This document shows positions 34,982-44,656 of a DNA stretch of 64,000 nt, in pieces (within the stretch, counting starts at the first letter, position 1; each line of letters opens with the position of its first letter). The notes below the pieces were generated by a model that ran no database searches, had not been told where the DNA came from, and saw nothing but the letters and a program-made list of their open reading frames with translations. The DNA lies in assembly GCF_018687635.1 (NCBI RefSeq), contig NZ_CP061300.1, positions 186,001 through 250,000 of the forward strand. Reading direction: 5' to 3'. The position numbers and the translations under genes were made by a program. This DNA is from Polynucleobacter sp. MWH-Braz-FAM2G (GTDB lineage Bacteria > Pseudomonadota > Gammaproteobacteria > Burkholderiales > Burkholderiaceae).

Positions 34982-35890
34982 ATGAGTTCAGTCAACACAC
35001 AAATTTTGCAAACCGATCCAAGTCTTTTTACTGGCGTGGATGTTTATGCTGTGGCTGGCAATCCGATTTCTCATAGCAAGTCTCCATTAATACATCAACG
35101 TTTTGCGGAACAAGCAAATCAGCGTATGCATTATGGGCGTCTTCAGCCTGAGTTAGATTCATTTGCACAAGCAGCCAAATCATTTTTTGCTGCGGGTGGC
35201 AAAGGCATGAATGTCACTGTGCCATTCAAGCTTGATGCACAAAATTTTGCCGATGTGCTTACACCTCGCGCCCAACAGGCAGGCGCAGTCAACACTTTAT
35301 GGAAGGCAGAAGGCAAAATTTTTGGCGACAATACTGACGGAGCAGGTCTCGTGCGCGATCTATTGGCACAAGGCATTACTCTGCATAGTGCTCGTATTTT
35401 GTTAATAGGTGCTGGAGGTGCTGCTCGAGGCGTGATTGGTCCTCTATTGGAGCAATCGCCTAAATCTTTCATTATTGCCAATCGCTCTAATGCTAAAGCG
35501 GATGAGCTAGTAAGACTATTTGCCGATCTTGCAGCGTCTAAAGAGGCTGCACTGGAGTCACGCACATTGGCTGACTTAGAAGACTCTGCAAAAACCCAGT
35601 ATCCATTTGATTTAGTGATCAATGCCACTGCCGCTGGTTTAACAGATGAGTCTCCTTTGACATCGAAAGCAGTTGCTAATGTTTTTGTTCCCAGCTCTTT
35701 CGCTTATGACATGGTCTATGGCAAAACGACGGCATTCATGCAACAAGCTCTGCAACGGGGTGCGAGGGTAAGTGATGGTCTAGGTATGTTGGTTGAGCAG
35801 GCAGCTGACGCATTCTTGTTATGGCGCGGCGCTCAGCATGCAAATGCGATTGACCCACGTAGCGTTTTAGCTGAACTGCGTATTAATTAA
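34982..35890 (+). CDS. aroE: Shikimate dehydrogenase
   Basis: A 302-residue NADP enzyme of the shikimate pathway. It has VAGNPISHSKSPLIHQRFA (about 21-39), GKGMNVTVPFKLDA with the catalytic lysine, GDNTDGAGLVRDL and the nucleotide loop IGAGGAARGVIGPLL (about 142-156). DMVYGKTTAFMQQA near 240 completes the pattern. mtgA starts 5 bases after the stop. Confidence 0.96.
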   Translation: MSSVNTQILQTDPSLFTGVDVYAVAGNPISHSKSPLIHQRFAEQANQRMHYGRLQPELDSFAQAAKSFFAAGGKGMNVTVPFKLDAQNFADVLTPRAQQAGAVNTLWKAEGKIFGDNTDGAGLVRDLLAQGITLHSARILLIGAGGAARGVIGPLLEQSPKSFIIANRSNAKADELVRLFADLAASKEAALESRTLADLEDSAKTQYPFDLVINATAAGLTDESPLTSKAVANVFVPSSFAYDMVYGKTTAFMQQALQRGARVSDGLGMLVEQAADAFLLWRGAQHANAIDPRSVLAELRIN

Positions 35891-35895
35891 TCTCA

Positions 35896-36651
35896 ATGCG
35901 CTGGCTTTTTTATCCAGTGAAGTGTTTGCTAGCCGGATTTGTGGCAATGCAAATCTTTTTCGCGCTACAAATTGCCTTATGGGCCACCTTAGATCCTAGT
36001 AGCACCGCTTTTCAGAGAGCGGAACGTTGGCGTCTTTGTTCTTGGCATTGGAATTGTTCAGTGCAGTCCAAATGGGTTCCTTATGACAAGATCTCTAGCA
36101 ATCTGAAGCGTGCTGTTTTGGTGAGCGAGGATGATATTTTCTTTCAGCATAAAGGCGTGCGAATTGAGGATATGCAAAAAGCTTGGCAGAAAAATCAACA
36201 GCAGAACCAGCAAAAATCTCAATCGAGCAATAAAACTAAAACTGCTTTGCGAGGTGGTTCGACAATTACCCAACAATTGGCTAAAAATTTATTTCTTTCA
36301 TCTGAGCAAAGTTATCTCCGTAAGGGGCAAGAGCTCATCATTACTGGTCTTTTGGAGTTAATCCTTTCTAAGCAGAGATTATTTGAAATTTATCTCAACT
36401 CAGTAGAGTGGGGTGAGGGTATTTTTGGAATTGGGGTTGCGTCTCAGCGCTACTATGGAATTTCACCCGCAGTACTGGATCGAGATCAGTCTGCCGCACT
36501 AGCTTCAGCGCTACCGGCGCCCAAGTGTTTTGATAAACAACAGTATTGCCGTAAAGCCAATATTCACTTTCCAACTCGCCAAGAATTTATCTTGGAGAAT
36601 ATGGATCGGGTGGCTTTAGCGCCTTACCCCAAGAACAACCTGAACAAGTAA
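35896..36651 (+). CDS. mtgA: Monofunctional peptidoglycan transglycosylase
   Basis: A 251-residue GT51 enzyme that polymerises glycan strands from lipid II in the periplasm. The N-terminal TM helix (about 6-30) is followed by LVSEDDIFFQHKGV with the catalytic Glu near 78, then GGSTITQQLAKNLFL, and SVEWGEGIFGIGVASQRYYG. A Gln/Asn/Lys-rich insert of about 14 residues sits just ahead of GGSTITQQ, longer than usual. It is coupled to aroE, as in many betaproteobacteria. Confidence 0.95.
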   Translation: MRWLFYPVKCLLAGFVAMQIFFALQIALWATLDPSSTAFQRAERWRLCSWHWNCSVQSKWVPYDKISSNLKRAVLVSEDDIFFQHKGVRIEDMQKAWQKNQQQNQQKSQSSNKTKTALRGGSTITQQLAKNLFLSSEQSYLRKGQELIITGLLELILSKQRLFEIYLNSVEWGEGIFGIGVASQRYYGISPAVLDRDQSAALASALPAPKCFDKQQYCRKANIHFPTRQEFILENMDRVALAPYPKNNLNK

Positions 36652-36675
36652 AACTAAAGTTAAAGAATTTAGTCC

Positions 36676-37521
36676 TTATTTGCTTGCAGCACTCCGAAGT
36701 GCGTCTCGCGTGTTCATTGCAACTTTTCTAGCGGCTTGAGCAAAATCTGCGCCCGTGCTGGCATACAAAATTGCCCTAGAAGAATTGATGATCATTCCAG
36801 TGCCAGGCTTGCCTGTGATTTTTCCAGCGCTCACAGTGGCATTAATATCACCGCCTTGAGCGCCTATTCCTGGAATTAATAAAGGCATATCGCCAACAAT
36901 TGAGCGAACCTTTGCGATTTCTTCTGGAAAAGTCGCTCCAACTACCAAACCAATTTGTCCTGAGCTGTTCCATTGCTGGGCCGCTAGCTTGGCAACATGC
37001 AGATAAAGGGGCACCCCATTGGGGGCAATATTGAGAAACTGCAGATCTGACCCACCAGGGTTGGATGTGCGGCATAGCACGATCACTCCTTTGCCTGTGT
37101 GCTTGAGGTAGGGTTCGAGTGTGTCATAGCCCATATAGGGGTTCACAGTTATCGCATCGGCGCCATAGCGTTCAAAGGCCTCTAAAGCGTAATGGTCCGC
37201 AGTACTGCCAATATCTCCTCGCTTGGAATCTAGGATTACTGGAATATGGGGGTATTTATCTTTTAGGTGTCTTATCAATTTTTCTAGTTGGGCCTCTGCT
37301 CTTTGGGAGGCAAAGTAGGCAAACTGAGGTTTAAAAGCACATACCAAATCTGCAGTTGCATCAGCAATCTCGCGGCAGAACTCGTATATAGATTCAGGCT
37401 TTCCTTGGAGTTCTAGGGGTAGGCGCTTTGGGTCTGGGTCAAAGCCAACGCACAACATGCTGCCTTGAGAAGCCCATGCAGACTGGAGTTGCTGGGTAAA
37501 GGTATTTGTGGGAGAGTTCAT
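36676..37521 (-). CDS. pyrF: Orotidine 5'-phosphate decarboxylase (type 2)
   Basis: A 281-residue enzyme that turns OMP into UMP. The catalytic motif is [17 protein letters not shown] (about 95-111) with the Asp-Lys-Asp set, and PGIGAQGGD marks the phosphate loop. Length and the [13 protein letters not shown] start are those of the longer proteobacterial/actinobacterial type 2 form. It stands alone, convergent with mtgA and divergent from corA. Confidence 0.95.
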   Translation of the reverse strand: MNSPTNTFTQQLQSAWASQGSMLCVGFDPDPKRLPLELQGKPESIYEFCREIADATADLVCAFKPQFAYFASQRAEAQLEKLIRHLKDKYPHIPVILDSKRGDIGSTADHYALEAFERYGADAITVNPYMGYDTLEPYLKHTGKGVIVLCRTSNPGGSDLQFLNIAPNGVPLYLHVAKLAAQQWNSSGQIGLVVGATFPEEIAKVRSIVGDMPLLIPGIGAQGGDINATVSAGKITGKPGTGMIINSSRAILYASTGADFAQAARKVAMNTRDALRSAASK

Positions 37522-37594
37522 GGGAATTGGCTTATTTTAGTGAAACTGTCATGTTCTATAGGATAAACTAGCGCACATTCCTTAGGAGTTCACC

Positions 37595-38560
37595 ATGATC
37601 AACTTGTTCGTCCTGCAAAATGGCCGCCTCTCTCAAGAGCAAGTCGAAGATCGCAATGAATTGTTGCAGTACGCTAATCCTATCTGGATTGACGTCGTGG
37701 ATCCAGAAGAAGAGGAATTGATTTGGATTAAAGAGGCGTTTGGCGTGCTTTTGCCTGAGCTGGATGACTTGGGTGATTTGGAAGCTTCCGCGCGTTACTT
37801 TGAGGCTGACGATGGTCACCTTCATATTCGTACCGATTTCTTATTGGACGAAGAAGAAACGTCTCGCAACGTTCGAGTAGCTTTTGTCCTCACCAAGCAA
37901 GTACTGTTTTCGATTCATGATGAAGATTTGCCAGTGTTCCGTTTGGTTCGCTTGCGCGCACGTTTACGTCCTGGATCAGTCAGTAATGCGAAAGATGTAT
38001 TGCTTGACCTCTACTCTACAGATGCCGAATACTCCGCTGATGCTTTGGAAGAGGTTTATGAAAATCTCGAACAAGCAGGTAAGCGAGTTTTGCAAGACGA
38101 TATTAATGATGCTGATGCTGAGCAGGTCCTCGAGACGATTGCAAAAGAGGAAGATACCAATGGACGCATTCGTCGTAATGTGATGGATACCCGCAGGGCT
38201 TTGTCTTTCTTGATGCGCAGCAAGTTGCTCTCCGATGAGCAGCAAGAAGAAGCGCGTCAAATTTTGCGTGACATCGATTCCCTAGAAAACCATACCGCTT
38301 TCTTATTCGATAAGATCAACTTCTTGATGGATGCGACCGTGGGTTTTATTAACTTGAATCAATCTAAGATTATTAAGATCTTCTCGGTGGTATCTGTAGC
38401 CTTAATGCCACCTACATTGCTAGCAAGTGTTTGGGGTATGAACTATAAGCACATGCCTGAATTAGATGAAACATGGGGCTATCCAATGGCAATAATAGCC
38501 ATGGTGATATCTGCCATCATTCCGCTTTGGTATTTCCACAAAAAAGGTTGGATGAAATAA
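37595..38560 (+). CDS. corA: Magnesium/cobalt transporter CorA
   Basis: A 321-residue CorA-type channel. The long acidic cytosolic domain (1-255) is followed by two TM helices near the C-terminus; the first ends in the pore signature YGMNYKHMPE (as W-GMN-YKHMPELDE), then a short loop and PMAIIAMVISAIIPLWYF. CTTAGGAG precedes the ATG. It is divergent from pyrF with 73 bases between. A Mg riboswitch is not evident in that space. Confidence 0.95.
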   Translation: MINLFVLQNGRLSQEQVEDRNELLQYANPIWIDVVDPEEEELIWIKEAFGVLLPELDDLGDLEASARYFEADDGHLHIRTDFLLDEEETSRNVRVAFVLTKQVLFSIHDEDLPVFRLVRLRARLRPGSVSNAKDVLLDLYSTDAEYSADALEEVYENLEQAGKRVLQDDINDADAEQVLETIAKEEDTNGRIRRNVMDTRRALSFLMRSKLLSDEQQEEARQILRDIDSLENHTAFLFDKINFLMDATVGFINLNQSKIIKIFSVVSVALMPPTLLASVWGMNYKHMPELDETWGYPMAIIAMVISAIIPLWYFHKKGWMK

Positions 38561-38578
38561 AAAAGAGGTAATGGGGCT

Positions 38579-39061
38579 TTAACTTCTGAGTAATGCAATT
38601 AGCTCAGTCAGCGCAAATTCGGTTGCTTGTTGCCTTATTCCTTGGCGATCACCATCAAAAAGCATGGTTTTAGTTACAGTCTGATTTTCCGTAGACCAGC
38701 CAAAACAAATTGTTCCAACAGGCTTCTCTGCTGAACCACCTGTTGGACCAGCGATGCCAGTGATGGAGATGGATACATTACTTCCAGAGTTAATCCGAGC
38801 GCCAACAGCCATGGCTTTGGCCACCTCTTCGCTAACAGCACCGTGGCTTTCAATCAACTGGAATGGGACATCAAGACATTCTGCTTTAGCTTCGTTGCTA
38901 TAAGTAATATAACCACGTTCAAACCACTCGCTTGAGCCTGCCAGCTCAGTAAGCGTTGCGCAGACAAGCCCGCCTGTACAAGATTCAGCAAGGGCAATTG
39001 TCCAGTTCTTTGAGAGCAATATCTGAGATAAGGTTTTGGTGAGTGCGCTTGCGTTCATCAT
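38579..39061 (-). CDS. pncC: CinA-family nicotinamide-nucleotide amidohydrolase
   Basis: A 160-residue single-domain CinA C-terminal protein that deamidates NMN in NAD recycling. It has TIALAESCTGGLVCATLTEL with catalytic Ser/Lys region, ITYSNEAKAECL, ESHGAVSEEVAKAMAVGAR and ITGIAGPTGGSAEKPVGT. No N-terminal MoaB-like domain of the full CinA is present. The start sits in an ATGATGA cluster across the pgpA stop codon; ATG 39061 and 39058 are both possible. It is the last gene of thiL-pgpA-pncC. Confidence 0.92.
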   Translation of the reverse strand: MMNASALTKTLSQILLSKNWTIALAESCTGGLVCATLTELAGSSEWFERGYITYSNEAKAECLDVPFQLIESHGAVSEEVAKAMAVGARINSGSNVSISITGIAGPTGGSAEKPVGTICFGWSTENQTVTKTMLFDGDRQGIRQQATEFALTELIALLRS

Positions 39062-39618
39062 TTCATAAAGAACTGTAAAAGTGCCATTACAAGTAGTGTG
39101 AAAAAAGCAGCAGCAAGATCGTCGACCACAATGCCAAACCCACGCCAAATTATTTCCAAGTAGGTGGAACGATGAGAGCTATCACTTACAGTATTTTTAA
39201 AGTGACGATCGATCATACCGATTGGGCCGGGCTTGATCGCATCAAAAAAACGAAACAATGCAAATGCTAGTGCTTGCATCCATATATTTGTTGGCATGAT
39301 GAAGATGAGTACTAACCAAAATGCAACGATTTCATCCCAAACGATTCCACCAAAGTCTTTCTTTCCTAACTCTTCACTGACAGATCCGCAAATCCAGCAG
39401 CCGAGTAGAAAGCCTCCGCCAATAATCCACAGAAAATCTTCTGTAGTAAAAAAGTACTCGCCTATTAAAAATGTACCCCAAGCCCAAAGAGAGCCAGCTG
39501 TGCCTGGTGCTATAGGGCTTAAGCCACTGCCAAAACCAAAAGCAACGGTGCGACCAGCGGTTTGAAAAACCCATTTGAAATTAGGTTTCACTGCGTCGGG
39601 GTAACGAGTGTCTGTCAT
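39058..39618 (-). CDS. pgpA: Phosphatidylglycerophosphatase A
   Basis: A 186-residue membrane enzyme that dephosphorylates phosphatidylglycerol phosphate. It has GLSPIAPGTAGSLWAWG (about 36-52), the TM segments, KDFGGIVWDEIVAFW with the catalytic Asp/Glu, RFFDAIKPGPIGMIDR and the VDDLAAA stretch near the end. Its ATG overlaps the stop of thiL by four bases and its stop overlaps the next start, so all three are translated in a chain. Confidence 0.95.
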   Translation of the reverse strand: MTDTRYPDAVKPNFKWVFQTAGRTVAFGFGSGLSPIAPGTAGSLWAWGTFLIGEYFFTTEDFLWIIGGGFLLGCWICGSVSEELGKKDFGGIVWDEIVAFWLVLIFIMPTNIWMQALAFALFRFFDAIKPGPIGMIDRHFKNTVSDSSHRSTYLEIIWRGFGIVVDDLAAAFFTLLVMALLQFFMK

Positions 39619-40640
39619 GATGCAAAGTGATCAAATGATTTTAAAAAAGGTTTTGCTTCAGCATCGTTCAGTGGATTGCCGGATGCATCTATTAGATATA
39701 TTTTTTCTCGATCAGCTTTTTTTGGTAGCGACTTACCAATTAAGGTTATTGGCAATTGGAGAGAGTTACTAATTTCTTGAATTCTCTCGCGTTGATTGGT
39801 CGGTGCAGTAAAACAAATTTCATAATCATCTCCTCCGCATGCCGCAAATTGATTTTGAATAAATGGGTCTTGTTTTCTTAAAGTGGCGGATTTTGGAATG
39901 CAATCTAAATGAATTTCAGCATCGACTTGCGATTGATGCAAGATGTGACTTAGATCCCCGAGTAAGCCGTCAGATACATCTAGGGCTGCACTTGCCACAT
40001 CTCGCAAAAGAATTCCTAGTTCTACTCTTGGTGTGGGTTGGTGCATGCGGTGTTGAATCTGTTTGAGATCATTTGCGTCGAGATTAATTTCATGACGCAG
40101 TGCAGCAAGAGTGAGTCTTGCATCACCTAAGGTTCCAGATACCCAAATATCCTCATGAGGATTTGCCCCTGATCTGCGTATGGCTTTCCCTTTTGGGATG
40201 CTTCCTAAGGCTGTGATTGAGATTGTGAGGGGTCCGGCTGTGGTGTCACCCCCTATCAAAGGGCAGGAATACTCCTTGGCAATTGCAAAAAGCCCCTTAG
40301 AAAAGCCCTCCAGCCATGTTTCATCTACTGTCGGTAAGGAAATTGCCAATGTAAATGCCAACGGTTTTGCCCCCATGGCCGCTAGATCTGAAAGGTTGAC
40401 CGCTAGGGCTTTGCGGGCCAACAATGCAGGATCAGCGCCCTCAAAAAAATGCCTCCCTTCAACCAGCATGTCGCTGGTAATGGCGATTTCTTGATCAGCG
40501 GGAGGATTGATGAGAGCACAGTCATCCCCAATACCCAGACCGATGGCTTGATCTAAATTTTTGCGTGGGGAATCTGAACTCGCTTTAAAAAAACGTTCAA
40601 TGAGGTCAAATTCCCCTAGGGGTCTGGAATGAGAAGACAT
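39615..40640 (-). CDS. thiL: Thiamine-monophosphate kinase
   Basis: A 341-residue kinase for the last step of thiamine diphosphate synthesis. It starts with GEFDLIERFF, then GIGDDCALINPP (about 33-44), SDMLVEGRHFF, AVNLSDLAAMGAKPLAFTLA (Mg/ATP site), IGGDTTAGPL and DVSDGLLGDL with the AIR-synthase-like fold. It begins the thiL-pgpA-pncC operon and is divergent from maeB; 106 bases separate the starts. Confidence 0.96.
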   Translation of the reverse strand: MSSHSRPLGEFDLIERFFKASSDSPRKNLDQAIGLGIGDDCALINPPADQEIAITSDMLVEGRHFFEGADPALLARKALAVNLSDLAAMGAKPLAFTLAISLPTVDETWLEGFSKGLFAIAKEYSCPLIGGDTTAGPLTISITALGSIPKGKAIRRSGANPHEDIWVSGTLGDARLTLAALRHEINLDANDLKQIQHRMHQPTPRVELGILLRDVASAALDVSDGLLGDLSHILHQSQVDAEIHLDCIPKSATLRKQDPFIQNQFAACGGDDYEICFTAPTNQRERIQEISNSLQLPITLIGKSLPKKADREKIYLIDASGNPLNDAEAKPFLKSFDHFAS

Positions 40641-40746
40641 GACTTATTTTATGGCTGTTGTGTGTCTATTGTCCGAGAGGAATAGAATTGAACCCTTAAC
40701 GGTCTTAGATAAAACGAAGATAAGACAAAAATTAGCGAGTTAGTGA

Positions 40747-43068
40747 ATGAGCAAAGAAAATAATAAAGAACAACAAATTGCAGCTTTAAGAGAGGCAGCC
40801 CTTCAGTATCACGAGTTTCCTACGCCAGGAAAAATTGAAATTGCGCCAACGAAGCAGCTTACAAATCAACGCGATCTGGCGCTTGCATATACTCCTGGCG
40901 TTGCCGCGCCCTGTGAGGAGATTGCTAAGGATCCTGCGAACTCTTTTAAGTACACCGCGCGTGGAAATTTAGTTGGAGTTATTACAAACGGAACTGCCGT
41001 ATTAGGTTTGGGAAATATCGGACCGCTGGCAAGTAAGCCTGTAATGGAAGGTAAAGCAGTTCTCTTCAAAAAATTTGCTGGGATTGATGTTTTTGATATT
41101 GAAGTAAATGAAAACGATCCCGAAAAGTTAGTTGAAATTATTGCCGCATTAGAACCGACATTTGGTGGCATTAATTTAGAGGATATCAAAGCACCAGATT
41201 GCTTTGTTGTCGAGCGCAAGTTGCAAGCTCGCATGAAAATTCCAGTCTTTCATGACGACCAACACGGTACAGCAATTGTGGTTGCAGCCGCCATCCTCAA
41301 CGGCTTGAAGGTGGTTGGTAAAAAAGTAGAAGATGTAAAGCTAGTTACATCGGGTGCTGGCGCGGCTGCTTTGGCTTGTTTAGATCTTTTAGTTGACCTA
41401 GGTATCCAACGCAAAAATATTTGGGTAACCGACTTAGCTGGCATTGCTTACAAAGGCCGTAAAGAATTGATGGATCCCGAGAAAGAGCCATTCTGCCAAG
41501 AAACAGATTTGCGCACCTTGGATCAAGCAATTGAAGGTGCTGACATTTTCTTGGGTCTTTCTGCCGGTGGCGTATTAAAGCAGGACATGGTTAAGAAGAT
41601 GGCTCCAAAGCCATTGGTTTATGCCTTAGCAAATCCAACCCCAGAGATTCTTCCGGAAGAAGTGAAAGAAGTTCGTCCAGATGCTGTGATGGCAACTGGT
41701 CGTACCGATTACCCCAATCAAGTTAACAACGTATTGTGTTTCCCATTCATATTCCGCGGTGCATTGGATGTGGGTGCAACAACGATTACACGTGGCATGG
41801 AAGTTGCGGCAGTCAAGGCTGTAGCTGAGTTAGCTCAAGCTGAGCAGAGCGAAGTGGTTGCTTCTGTTTATGGCATTGAGAGTCTGTCATTTGGTCCCGA
41901 ATACTTAATTCCAAAACCATTTGATCCACGTCTGATTACAGTTATTGCTCCCGCCGTCGCCAAAGCGGCGATGGATGATGGTGTAGCTCTTCGTCCGATT
42001 AAAGATTTCGATGCCTATCGCAATCAGTTGCAACAATTTGTGTACCACTCTGGTACTTTGATGAAGCCACTGTTTAGTATTGCTAAGCGAGTACCAGCAA
42101 ATCAAAAACGGATTGTGTTTGCCGAAGGTGAAGATGAACGTGTATTGCGTGCCGTACAGATCATTATTGATGAACACCTTGCCACACCAATTTTGATTGG
42201 CCGTCCAGCAGTTATTGAGCATCGCATTGAGAAGTTCGGCTTGCGCATGAAAGCGGGAGATGACTTTGAGATTGTGAATCCAGAGAATGACGCCCGCTAT
42301 CGTGATTTCTGGCAAACCTATCTTGCCCTTACCGAACGCAAGGGTGTGACAGAGTCATTTGCCAAACTGGAGATGCGTCGTCGAAATAGTTTGATTGGTT
42401 CAATCATGATCAGCAAAGGTATGGCTGATGGTATGGTTTGTGGCACAGTTGGTAACTCTGCAACCCATCTAAAGTATGTTGATGAGGTAGTTGGTCACGA
42501 GGCTGGTGCAAATGTATACGGCGCAATGTCTGGTTTGATTCTGCCTGGTCGTCAAGTATTCTTGGTAGATACACATATCAACATTGATCCTAGTGCGTGT
42601 GAGTTGGCTGAACTCACTTTGATGGCTGCTAGTGAAATGCGTAAGCTGGGCTTGGTTCCAAAAGTTGCCTTACTTTCCCACTCTAACTTTGGATCCAGTA
42701 ATGCTCCTTCTGCAGTAAAAATGCGTGAAGTATTAGCGATCATTCAGAAGGCAGATCCAACTTTAGAGATTGATGGTGAAATGCATGGCGATAGCGCATT
42801 GGATGAAACTATTCGTGCAGGCGCAGTTACTTCGTCTCCATTAAAAGGCGATGCAAACTTGTTAGTTTTGCCAAATATTGATGCTGCAAATATTTCTTAT
42901 AACTTGTTAAAAACTGCAGCTGGCAATGGCATTGCAATTGGTCCATTGTTGTTAGGTGTGGCTAAGCCTATTCATATTCTGACTCCTGCAGCTACAGTTC
43001 GTCGTATTGTGAATGTGACAACTTTGGCGGTAGTTGAGGCTGCGAGCAACGCTAGAGGTATTTCTTAA
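40747..43068 (+). CDS. maeB: NADP-dependent malic enzyme with phosphotransacetylase-like domain
   Basis: A 773-residue protein that decarboxylates malate to pyruvate with NADP. The malic part (1-420) has [27 protein letters not shown], the catalytic [12 protein letters not shown] to [11 protein letters not shown] region, and [16 protein letters not shown] as nucleotide loop. From about 435 a PTA domain follows ([42 protein letters not shown]) that usually acts in allosteric control by acetyl-CoA. This length is normal for proteobacterial MaeB. It may have a weak promoter with TTGAAC about 60 bases ahead. Confidence 0.95.
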   Translation: MSKENNKEQQIAALREAALQYHEFPTPGKIEIAPTKQLTNQRDLALAYTPGVAAPCEEIAKDPANSFKYTARGNLVGVITNGTAVLGLGNIGPLASKPVMEGKAVLFKKFAGIDVFDIEVNENDPEKLVEIIAALEPTFGGINLEDIKAPDCFVVERKLQARMKIPVFHDDQHGTAIVVAAAILNGLKVVGKKVEDVKLVTSGAGAAALACLDLLVDLGIQRKNIWVTDLAGIAYKGRKELMDPEKEPFCQETDLRTLDQAIEGADIFLGLSAGGVLKQDMVKKMAPKPLVYALANPTPEILPEEVKEVRPDAVMATGRTDYPNQVNNVLCFPFIFRGALDVGATTITRGMEVAAVKAVAELAQAEQSEVVASVYGIESLSFGPEYLIPKPFDPRLITVIAPAVAKAAMDDGVALRPIKDFDAYRNQLQQFVYHSGTLMKPLFSIAKRVPANQKRIVFAEGEDERVLRAVQIIIDEHLATPILIGRPAVIEHRIEKFGLRMKAGDDFEIVNPENDARYRDFWQTYLALTERKGVTESFAKLEMRRRNSLIGSIMISKGMADGMVCGTVGNSATHLKYVDEVVGHEAGANVYGAMSGLILPGRQVFLVDTHINIDPSACELAELTLMAASEMRKLGLVPKVALLSHSNFGSSNAPSAVKMREVLAIIQKADPTLEIDGEMHGDSALDETIRAGAVTSSPLKGDANLLVLPNIDAANISYNLLKTAAGNGIAIGPLLLGVAKPIHILTPAATVRRIVNVTTLAVVEAASNARGIS

Positions 43069-43076
43069 GTGTTGGT

Positions 43077-43110
43077 AATTTATGTAAGTTAGTAATAACT
43101 TACATAAATT
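43077..43110. terminator. AT-rich hairpin after maeB, possible terminator
   Basis: A perfect 14-bp inverted repeat (AATTTATGTAAGTT / AACTTACATAAATT) with a 6-base loop begins 8 bases after the maeB stop. No strict T-run follows (ATTTCTTTAT), so termination is only possible. It may instead be an mRNA-end stabiliser. Confidence 0.5.
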
Positions 43111-43196
43111 ATTTCTTTATAAATCAGTGTGTTAGGTAAAATGCACTGTAATTGGGCTTGATTTGATGGCGTGTTAAGGGTAACCTAGCACCCATC

Positions 43197-43817
43197 ATGA
43201 ATAATCGCTCTGAAAACAGCAATACAGCCAGTTTCGAAGAACAAAGCCGCGCTGAAAGTTGGGATAGTAATGATCGACTCGAATCCGAATCATCAGCTGC
43301 CAACATTTATGCTGAAGGTGGCTTATCTCGTTTACAAACCTATGCAGCAAATCAAGTTTCGGGGAAAAAAGTGACAGCTTCTTGGCGTGCCGCTTTGGCC
43401 GTTCGCGATGCCGGACCGCCGGCAATGTTGCGCAGTGTGCGCCCAAATATCGTGCAATCTATCCGTGCATTCCGCACTCCCGATCTTCAGGAGGCTGCAA
43501 CGGAACTCGGTCAACACTTCATTTATGCCAATTGCGCTAACGCCGTGACTAAGGGTGAGGTTTTGGAGTCTATTGCGATTGCGTATTCATTTACGAAGCA
43601 GCAGGCGAAGAACTATGACCCTTTATTGGATGCGTTAACCACTACGGTTGACAAGTCAGGCCCACAGCCTGGTTTTGTCGTGGTGCTTGAAGGCTTGCCT
43701 TGTACTCAGAAGTTTGACAAAGAAGCTCGCGAAACTCTTTTAGATGTTTTCCGTGATGCCGTAGATTTCTGGGCTGAACGCCGAACCCCATATCGGGTTT
43801 TCTATTCTTTTGCTTAA
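43197..43817 (+). CDS. Barstar-family protein
   Basis: A 206-residue protein. The C-terminal half (about 115-206) has the barstar (barnase inhibitor-like) pattern, ending with FVVVLEGLPCTQKFDKEARE and LDVFRDAVDFWAERRTPYRVF. The first 85 residues are mostly polar (Ser/Asn/Glu-rich to about 35) and are not part of the barstar fold. No barnase-like RNase gene is adjacent. The same barstar-like gene sits next to maeB and rsmE in Burkholderia/Ralstonia as far as I recall, so it may have a housekeeping role and not be an antitoxin. Confidence 0.78.
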   Translation: MNNRSENSNTASFEEQSRAESWDSNDRLESESSAANIYAEGGLSRLQTYAANQVSGKKVTASWRAALAVRDAGPPAMLRSVRPNIVQSIRAFRTPDLQEAATELGQHFIYANCANAVTKGEVLESIAIAYSFTKQQAKNYDPLLDALTTTVDKSGPQPGFVVVLEGLPCTQKFDKEARETLLDVFRDAVDFWAERRTPYRVFYSFA

Positions 43818-43841
43818 CTTCTAAAGAGTTAAAAACTGCAC

Positions 43842-43867
43842 AAATCGCCTCTATTTGAGGCGATTTT
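43842..43867. terminator. Hairpin terminator shared by the barstar gene and rsmE
   Basis: Arms AAATCGCCTC and GAGGCGATTT enclose a 5-base loop with A- and T-runs on either side, so it can act both ways. The right part overlaps the last codons of rsmE (stop at 43851-43853). Confidence 0.8.
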
Positions 43868-44612
43868 GCATTTCAGGGTTCCATACGCTATGGACTGCTG
43901 TAATCGCCACCACCCCCGCCGTTTCAGTTCTCAATATGCGTTCACCAAGTGAGACCAGTTGATATCCCGCGGCCTCTGCTTGGGCTTCTTCCTCTGGAGA
44001 GTGCCCGCCTTCTGGCCCAATCATTAAGACAATATCTTGCGGATCATTTTCAAGTAATACTGAGTACAAGCTTTTTGAAGCATCCGGACTGAGTAATAAC
44101 TTCAGCGCGGGTTTGGGACTTTCTTTTAAATAAGCTTCAAATGTCTGAATGGGCTCTAGGTTTGCAAAGACGGTCCTATCGCATTGCTCACAGGCAGCTT
44201 GAATGATGCCTTTCCAATGCCCAAGTCGTTTCTGGGCACGCTCTAAGTCGCTAGAGCGCGTTAATTTTAAAATTGAACGCTCACATTGGATGGGGGCAAT
44301 ATTTTGCGCGCCAGTTTCAATAGCCTTTTCAACAATCCAGTCCATTTTGTCACCGCCTGCTAGGCCCTGAGCCAGAGTAATGGCATATGGGGTCTCTCTA
44401 TGGGTGTCTAGGCGGATATCTGTAAGTCGAACTTGACCAGTTTTTCCGCTTAAGGATAGGAGTTCTCCGGTGGCAACCTGGCCTTTTCCATCAAATATCG
44501 GAAAGAATTCACCAGTTTGGATGCGGCGTACGCGTAAATGATGAGCAAGCTCAGGGGTGAGCATGTTTGGCTTTTCGGATTCCCATGGTCCGGGAAGATA
44601 AAATTGAGGCAT
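43851..44612 (-). CDS. rsmE: 16S rRNA (uracil(1498)-N3)-methyltransferase
   Basis: A 253-residue SPOUT methyltransferase. The N-terminal PUA-like part has [18 protein letters not shown], and the C-terminal knot has [46 protein letters not shown] and [18 protein letters not shown], all RsmE signatures. It methylates U1498 in the decoding centre. Its start is near that of tkt on the other strand, 44 bases apart. Confidence 0.96.
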   Translation of the reverse strand: MPQFYLPGPWESEKPNMLTPELAHHLRVRRIQTGEFFPIFDGKGQVATGELLSLSGKTGQVRLTDIRLDTHRETPYAITLAQGLAGGDKMDWIVEKAIETGAQNIAPIQCERSILKLTRSSDLERAQKRLGHWKGIIQAACEQCDRTVFANLEPIQTFEAYLKESPKPALKLLLSPDASKSLYSVLLENDPQDIVLMIGPEGGHSPEEEAQAEAAGYQLVSLGERILRTETAGVVAITAVHSVWNPEMQNRLK

Positions 44613-44656
44613 TACTGAAATATAGCCAATTTATTTTTCTCGAGACCAAATTTACG

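Noticed and set aside
37522..37594. Possible Mg-sensing leader upstream of corA.
   Set aside because: The gap is only 73 bases, shared with the pyrF promoter side, too short for known Mg riboswitches and without clear helices.
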